Source: Apodemus sylvaticus
Taxonomy: Eukaryota; Chordata; Mammalia; Rodentia; Muridae
Reading direction: 5' to 3'
NCBI RefSeq assembly: GCF_947179515.1
Contig: NC_067483.1
Location: 84,659,572 to 84,723,571 of the forward strand
Length of the DNA: 64,000 bases
The notes under the pieces were generated by a model. The model ran no database searches and was not told where the DNA came from. It saw only the letters and a list, made by a program, of their open reading frames with translations. Within the stretch, counting starts at the first letter, position 1. Each line of letters begins with the position of its first letter. Shown piece by piece: positions 58,318 to 64,000 of this stretch. The position numbers and the translations under genes were made by a program.

Positions 58318-60237
58318 CTTCCCACTCTCTAGTGATGACTCAGCCTGGAAGGAAGTATTGAAGAAAGAATTTCTTTTTTTTTCTCCATTCTTGGACTCAC
58401 AAAGAAATAACAAACAACTAAGTCTTTGTAAATGTCTTCAGTTGGCCTCACCGCACATGAAGTCTGGCTTTTCAAACATGGGGTTATTAAATAGTTCTGT
58501 GAGTACACTACTCTAGTACTGTGACAGGTAGTGAAATTAATTAGACAGAGAATGAAATTAAATGTCCTAACAAAATCACTGTCAGATCTACAAAACTACA
58601 GAATGCATGTTTTGCACTGTGTACTTGGGATAAAGGGGAGAAAGAATAAAAGTGGCCCAAATCCCTTTAATTTCAAAAACTTATGTCAAAGTATTTGTAA
58701 GTAGTTTTAATTGCTTTATGTAAAATACAATGTTGCAAGAAACTAACATTTATATAATCTTCCTTGTCCTAAAAATATCTTAGGTAAATTACATTAAGTA
58801 TACAACAAGAAGTCATTTATTTTCTTAGGTAGATACAGTGGAACAAAGGAAATACAAAAGTAGAAAAGAAGTGCCAAAACTGTTCATCTGCATTCTCTGA
58901 CAACTTCACAACTGTTAGGGCACTACTGACAACTTCATATCACAGAACTGAGAAACTGGGGCTCACAGAGAATAAGTAGTTACTAGATTTTAAGGTAGTA
59001 AGTTGTAGAGCCAAAATCTGAATTCAGAGTGCCTTACTCCTAAACAGGCACTCCTCATTTCAAAACTCTATTGGTAAAAGGTAAGTCAAAAATTTGGAAT
59101 GAAATGTTTTAGGAAAACTACTAATTCAAAAATATGATAGGTTTCAATATTAATGTCTGTAATACAAAGAAGAAAAGAACTGCTTAGAAGAAACAGTGTT
59201 TCCTAAGATATTATTGACTACAAATTTATCCCTAGGTCTTTACATGATAACTTAGTAAAAAGGCTTCTTCTTCTAAGCATCCTTACATATATAGCAATAA
59301 GCTTAACAAACTCCATTATTATCCCTACCAATCTAAAAGGGGAAATGTTGCCACAGAACTTTGTGAAAGTGCTTCCACATTTGCAAAAATATGGACCAGT
59401 GTTAAGTGACACACAACATAAACTTTAAGAAAACAGAAAAAAAAATAGGTACATAGACTAACTGTACTATTCTATAATGTTGGACCTTCATAAATAGTAC
59501 ATAGCATTAAATTCAAAGTTGGAGTCCCAGATAGTGCTGAACAAGACTACAAGTCCTCTTCCAATATAAATCTACCCACTTATCAATCAGTGACCAAAAC
59601 TAGACATCCTCCATAGAACCTGACAGAGGCTACTAGCTCCACAGAAGACCCCCCTTATAATGGGCTCTGCAAATGTCATGCACAATACACAAAGGCAGGG
59701 ACAGGACTACTCAAAAGCATAACCATGGGGACGTGTTCAAGATAGTGTTGAACTAAAAGAAATTATAGAAAATAAGTCCTTTGTTAAAGTAAGTTTGGGA
59801 AATTTTTACAATTTTGTCCCCATGAAACATCTCTAACATTAAATATTCTAAAATAAGAGATAATTTACCAATAATTCCCACACTGAATACTGATAGAGGA
59901 AGCAGTCACATTATTTAAACTAATACCCACTTCAAATTAAAAGCAGTACAAACAAGATAAAATAAAAGCTCTAAACATAGCACTGAAATTTCATTTTATT
60001 TTGATTTACATCATATCCTGAAGAACCCAAGTGACTACATATTATAGAGCTAGAAAAAAAAAGTGTTAGAAAAAAAACTAGAAAGAAAGTGTTAACTCCA
60101 AATAATGCATAAGGAATTGTAAGTTAAATCCTGGAAAAGACTAGTGCAAAATGTCACCACCATAGCTGCACTCCATAACTTCCTGTTGGCACTGCTCTCA
60201 CAGCTGAGCTCCATCTCCAGTAAGAACAATCAGCTCG
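58317..60237. other. Unique AT-rich DNA
   Basis: About 1.9 kb, nothing recognised. Confidence 0.5.
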
Positions 60238-60398
60238 CTTGGGCACATGCTCGCTTGCTCTAGTTCTCTCTCTTGCTCACTCGCTCTCTTGCTTGCTCTC
60301 TCGCTCTCACTCTCTCGCTCACTTGCTCATTCTCGCTCTTGCTCCCTCGCTCACTCTCATTCTCTCGCCCTTCCGCCCTTCCTTCCCCCCCCCCCCCC
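60238..60398 (+). repeat. Imperfect pyrimidine repeat (GCTCTC/GCTCAC units) ending in C14
   Basis: About 145 bp of CT-rich sequence with regularly spaced G (units such as cgctctcttgctctc, cgctcact), followed by CCCTTCCG units and a run of 14 C at 60385-60398. Apparent Leu/Ser-rich frames are repeat translations. Confidence 0.9.
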
Positions 60399-60641
60399 TG
60401 TTTCTAATGGTAAAGCAAGCTTTACTCTGCTTCCATTTCCATAAGCTGAAGGAAAGAGAATTTGTATCATTCTTGGGAGTACAGGTAGAATAAGTAGATA
60501 TATCCAAGAGATACTTCCAATTAAAGTAAATTATTCTGGAATATCCTTATGAAGAACACTAAGAGAATAAGTCTTCCTGAAATTGAATCAGATTGATCCA
60601 AATCAATTTATCTTTTTTATAATGGACTTGTTTCTGAAAAT

Positions 60642-60662
60642 GAGAGAGAGAGAAAGAGAGAA

Positions 60663-60700
<38 letters not shown>
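60642..60700 (+). repeat. (GA)n/(GAAA)n microsatellite
   Basis: AG dinucleotides with AAAG interruptions in the first half, pure in the second. Confidence 0.97.
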
Positions 60701-60704
<4 letters not shown>

Positions 60705-60929
60705 ATGCTTATATATTAGAATTGTATTTTTAAAATGTACATTAAGTTAAAACAACAAACTTTATCAAGGTCACTGAACCTAAGTATTAGAGATAGTCTT
60801 ATTCCACTGTATCTTAAACAGTTGCTAAATTCTATCCATAATCACAATTTTCAACTTTAAAAATCATTCCTGTGTCTAATGACTAAAATGGTACCATCTT
60901 GAAACAAAACTTTAAAATCTAAATATTAG

Positions 60930-61045
60930 ACTTTGCAGTTTTATGAGGTCCCATTTGTCGGTTCTTGTTCTTTGAGCATAAGCCATTGGTGTTCTATTCA
61001 GGAAATTCTCCCTGTGCCCATGTGTTCAAGGTTCTTGCCCACTGT
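60930..61045 (-). mobile_element. Short L1 ORF2 fragment
   Basis: Minus-strand match to the ORF2 segment corresponding to NRTPMAYALRSRIDKWDLIKLQS: 'cagttttatgaggtcccatttgtc', 'gagcataagccattggtgttctattcaggaaattc', 'tgcccatgtgttcaaggttct'. Both ends are abrupt and no tail is present. Confidence 0.9.
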
Positions 61046-62400
61046 TCCAGTCACCCTCACTCTCCACTCAGTCTCCAAGTTACAGAAACACTAGTTCATA
61101 AGGTGAGCTAACATGCTGTCACCTGTTTCCAATGGTAAGGCAAGCTCCACTTGCCTTCCATATTAACTTCCACAGAAATAGGATCTCTCCATTAAGTTAA
61201 CATAAAATTTGGTTTATTTTTAAGTCTACTGCATTCAAAATTTCAGTCCTAGATTATCTAATTTTTATCATTCTTATTAAAAAAAGCTACACACACAATT
61301 CATAGTGGGTTCAGTAGTAAAGATATTTTCATTCATGATACACTATTACAGAATTTGATGATTATAATTTTATTTGAATATCATTTTATAATGTACAAAA
61401 CACTTCCCATATTTAATTTCATTAAATCATAACATAAATTATTAAAGCAATTTGACTGTGTCTGGCACTTATTCAACAAATAGAGAATTAGTGAGTAAGT
61501 AGATGAATGAACAAAGATGTAAAAGCTTTAGATAACAAAGAATAAACTAAGCAAACAAGTTTAGTAAGTCAACAGCAAGAATGGCAAGACACCATGTTTA
61601 AAACAAAACTAAATTTAAACATTAGGAAAGTATTATATCTAAATAATTAAAATTCACATATATTAAACCATGTTCAACACTTAGGGCCTTCCATAGTCTT
61701 CTGCAAAGAAAAGATTACATTAAAACTACTCTATTTTTTCTTGACATTTTAAAGCACTTTTTGTGAAGATCATCAATTTTCAAATCCAACTAAAAGAAAC
61801 CTCATTGCTACCTAAAATTACTCATTATGTGAAGAAACAGTAAAGAAGTGAATATTTCCTTATTGGTACTTTAAAGAGTTTTCAAAAGTCTTTTTGTTTA
61901 CTTCAGCAACCAATAATGCAATTTAAAACTATAAAGTATCGAACATATTTTAGGATATCACTCAAAACAATATGAAACTTAGTAAGTTAATACCTTTTGT
62001 CTACTCTGAGATAAGAACTAAAAAAGAATCTTAAGTATTTTCCAAGTTTATTATGTATTTGTTATCCAAGATCTTTCACTTATATTACTTGGACTCTTAA
62101 TTGAACCTAAGAAAATTGTAGCCAAAAGCAAAGACAATATTCCCCAAAGTTACCATATGTAGGGACATTCAGTGAAAGCAACCACCTGTAATTAAAGTAA
62201 TCAGCTTCCTCTGCTTCCTATCAAATACGAACTTTCAAATGTAATTATCAAACTGTTTTGAAGTAAACCAAAAAATAAATAAAACTAAAGTATCAACAAA
62301 ACCATCATCAATGAAATAACATTAAAAGAGGTTGAAAGGTACCCTTTCCTACAAGTGCAAAGTTCTTACTTTAGTAACTTCCTAAATGTAAATTACCTCC
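61046..62400. other. Unique AT-rich DNA
   Basis: About 1.35 kb. A segment at 61129-61166 resembles 60398-60434 (see findings). Nothing else recognised. Confidence 0.5.
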
Positions 62401-62401
62401 T

Positions 62402-62432
62402 GGGGGCTGGGGGCGGGGGGGGGGGGGGGGGG
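62402..62432 (+). repeat. G-rich run including 18 consecutive G
   Basis: Pattern G5-CT-G5-C-G18 within 31 bp. It has quadruplex-forming potential as DNA or RNA and is error-prone to sequence. Confidence 0.95.
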
Positions 62433-62783
62433 TCATCTCTGAGGCACTATCCCACACTATCCCAGAGCTATCTATGTATCCTAAAATGTGCTTGAACCTG
62501 TCTCAATTCCCCAAGTGCCAGGATTACAAACATGACCCACAAAACATGGCTTCCTAGATGTTTATTTCTAAATTAAAACACAAAATAACTTTAAACTATA
62601 GATCTTCTTTGGCTATAATGTTCTATGCTACAATTTTATAGACTTTATTTGTGATTTCTGGATTAATAAAGGAAACTAATTCAAATACAATTGATATTTT
62701 TAAAAATAAACGATGACCAGGAGGAACTACTTTAGGGTCTATGGTAGTTTCAGATTTCAATAGCTATGTTGTAAGAAAATCTA
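62433..62783. other. Unassigned interval
   Basis: About 350 bp. The start (62433-62560) has wording like a minus-strand old SINE ('gaacctgtctcaattccccaagtgccaggattacaaacatgacccac'), low confidence. Confidence 0.4.
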
Positions 62784-62908
62784 AACCAGGATGGTAGCAC
62801 ATGACTATAATCTCCACTCGTCTAGAGACTGAGGCAGGAGGGTTTCTGGTCTATATAGTTAAGTTCAAGGTTAGTCCAAGCCACTTGGTGAGACCATGAC
62901 TCAAGATA
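62784..62908 (+). mobile_element. Diverged B1-like SINE
   Basis: Reads 'aaccaggatggtagcacatgactataatctccactcg', 'gagactgaggcaggagggttt', 'agttcaaggttagtccaag' and 'gtgagaccatgactcaagataaaag'. Confidence 0.7.
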
Positions 62909-64000
62909 AAAGTAGTAAAAAGAGGGAGCTATGTGGGGTTAGGACACACATACCCTGGTTTAATTCCCCTCCAAAAGACTATTTTATATGCCACGACAAA
63001 TGCACAAGGCTATATCAAGCTTTCAAAAGGATATATGCAAAAGTGATCACATTGATGTGGAAACAGCATTCAAGGCAGCTTCTGTCTTAAATACTTCTGA
63101 GGTAATCTGCCCTTACCAGGAGTTGTTACCCTATTCACAGTGCCTCTCTTCAGAACACCGTAAGAACACCCTGGGCAATATTTTTTCTAAAGCCTGAAAA
63201 TTTTAGAACCATAAGAACTTTAAAATTTGAAAGTTAGCTAAGTCCTAAAACACACTTTATAACTTTAGAATCTATCTACAAAAATGCAAAGCATTTCCCC
63301 CTTTTCTTCTCTTATATCCTCAATGTACAATCTCAACCATATCCATTATTAAAAGGCTTGTGCTAGGTCGTATATCTAATATTCTGATTTAAAACACTGG
63401 GGAAATGCTTATCCTCAGCTTCATATAAACCAATAGACAAGCTGTTGATGAAAAGAGTCCCTTGATTTCTAATGTAAAAAGTTGCATAACTGTGTATGAG
63501 GCTGAGAACTACAGAGCATTGGCTCAGGCAGCCCGTTAATTCAATATATACAAAAAATGCCAAAATCTGCCTCAGGTGCTTCTCAAACTACAAAATGAAA
63601 ATGCTTAATACACACACACAAAAACTAAATGCCAACAATTACTGACAAATTTCCCCCTCCAACACAGCCCCAGGATTAGAATCCCTAATAAAGTTTATCT
63701 CAAGGTTTCCTTTAAAAAGAGCACCAGACAGACCAAAAAACTTAGATAACTGTTCTCGACTCTGCTTCAATTTCCTCAGCTGTGAAGAAAATGCAGCATT
63801 GGATGCTTGATAGCTTTTTCAGAGCCAATAAATTTTAAGATTCTTTACACTGAAATCTACAATCAACTTCATATATAGAAGCGGAATTATAGACAACAAT
63901 CATGATTATGTATAGTTCCTATCCTAAAACTCTAATATACAGTTAATACAAAGCAACTAGTAGTCGTTCAACTCAGACCACATCTGGGCTAAACTACATT
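62909..64000. other. Unique DNA to the window end
   Basis: About 1.1 kb with no recognised gene or element. Open frames of 64-69 codons are not recognisable proteins. Confidence 0.45.

Noticed and set aside
58268..58516. Poly-Leu frame over the CTG run
   Set aside because: No ATG start and no coding character outside the repeat; treated as a microsatellite.
1..64000. Rat-type ID elements, intact LTR retroviruses and host exons
   Set aside because: Looked for by eye along the window; none found that I could support. Only solo MaLR-like LTRs without internal genes are present.

Overview
This is a gene-poor stretch of a murid rodent genome, most probably mouse (Mus) or a close relative. The evidence is the repeat content. 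There are B1 SINEs with the mouse-style wording around the 'ggatttctgagttc' block, B2, B3 and B4 SINEs, rodent L1 elements of several ages, MaLR-type solo LTRs and URR1-type hAT DNA transposons. No rat-type ID element was seen, but the species is not fixed by this. I find no host protein-coding exon I can support; all long open frames are L1 ORFs or translated simple repeats. The window is intergenic or intronic.

Layout. 1-8.4 kb: AT-rich unique DNA with a B1 carrying clear target-site duplications (TSDs), old SINEs, a MaLR LTR and a URR1 element. 8.4-16 kb: a (GGGA)n tract, a 5'-truncated L1, a very old L1M body split by two SINEs, then two adjoining L1 3' ends. 16-24 kb: mostly unique DNA with a MaLR LTR, B1s, a 31-bp x3 tandem repeat, a B3 with a (TG)n tract and a B2. 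24.1-36.75 kb: an L1 cluster. It holds an L1 with internal deletions, a decayed tRNA-Leu(CAG) copy abutting a second L1, a nested L1 3'-UTR fragment, an L1 with a 5' end, tandem 5'UTR monomers, ORF1 and most of ORF2 but no 3' end, and a twin-primed (internally inverted) L1. 36.8-51.4 kb: SINEs, a URR1 fragment, a near-perfect 31-bp inverted repeat with an 8-nt loop, a complete 107-nt U6 snRNA copy fused to an L1 3' end, and a young minus-strand L1 of the same subfamily. 51.4-64 kb: old SINEs and LTRs, a B1 whose tail is a (CT)n/(GCAT)n microsatellite inside its TSDs, a (CTG)13 run, a pyrimidine tract, an 18-G run and otherwise unique AT-rich DNA.

The functional theme is L1 reverse transcription. 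It accounts for the young insertions (TSDs, tails, 5' truncation), the inversion and the SINE copies. It also accounts for the most notable item, the U6/L1 chimera at 40983-42060, which lies about 400 bp from the unexplained hairpin at 40498-40576.

Family assignments come from reading and recall of consensus features, not from a database search, so subfamily names are deliberately broad.
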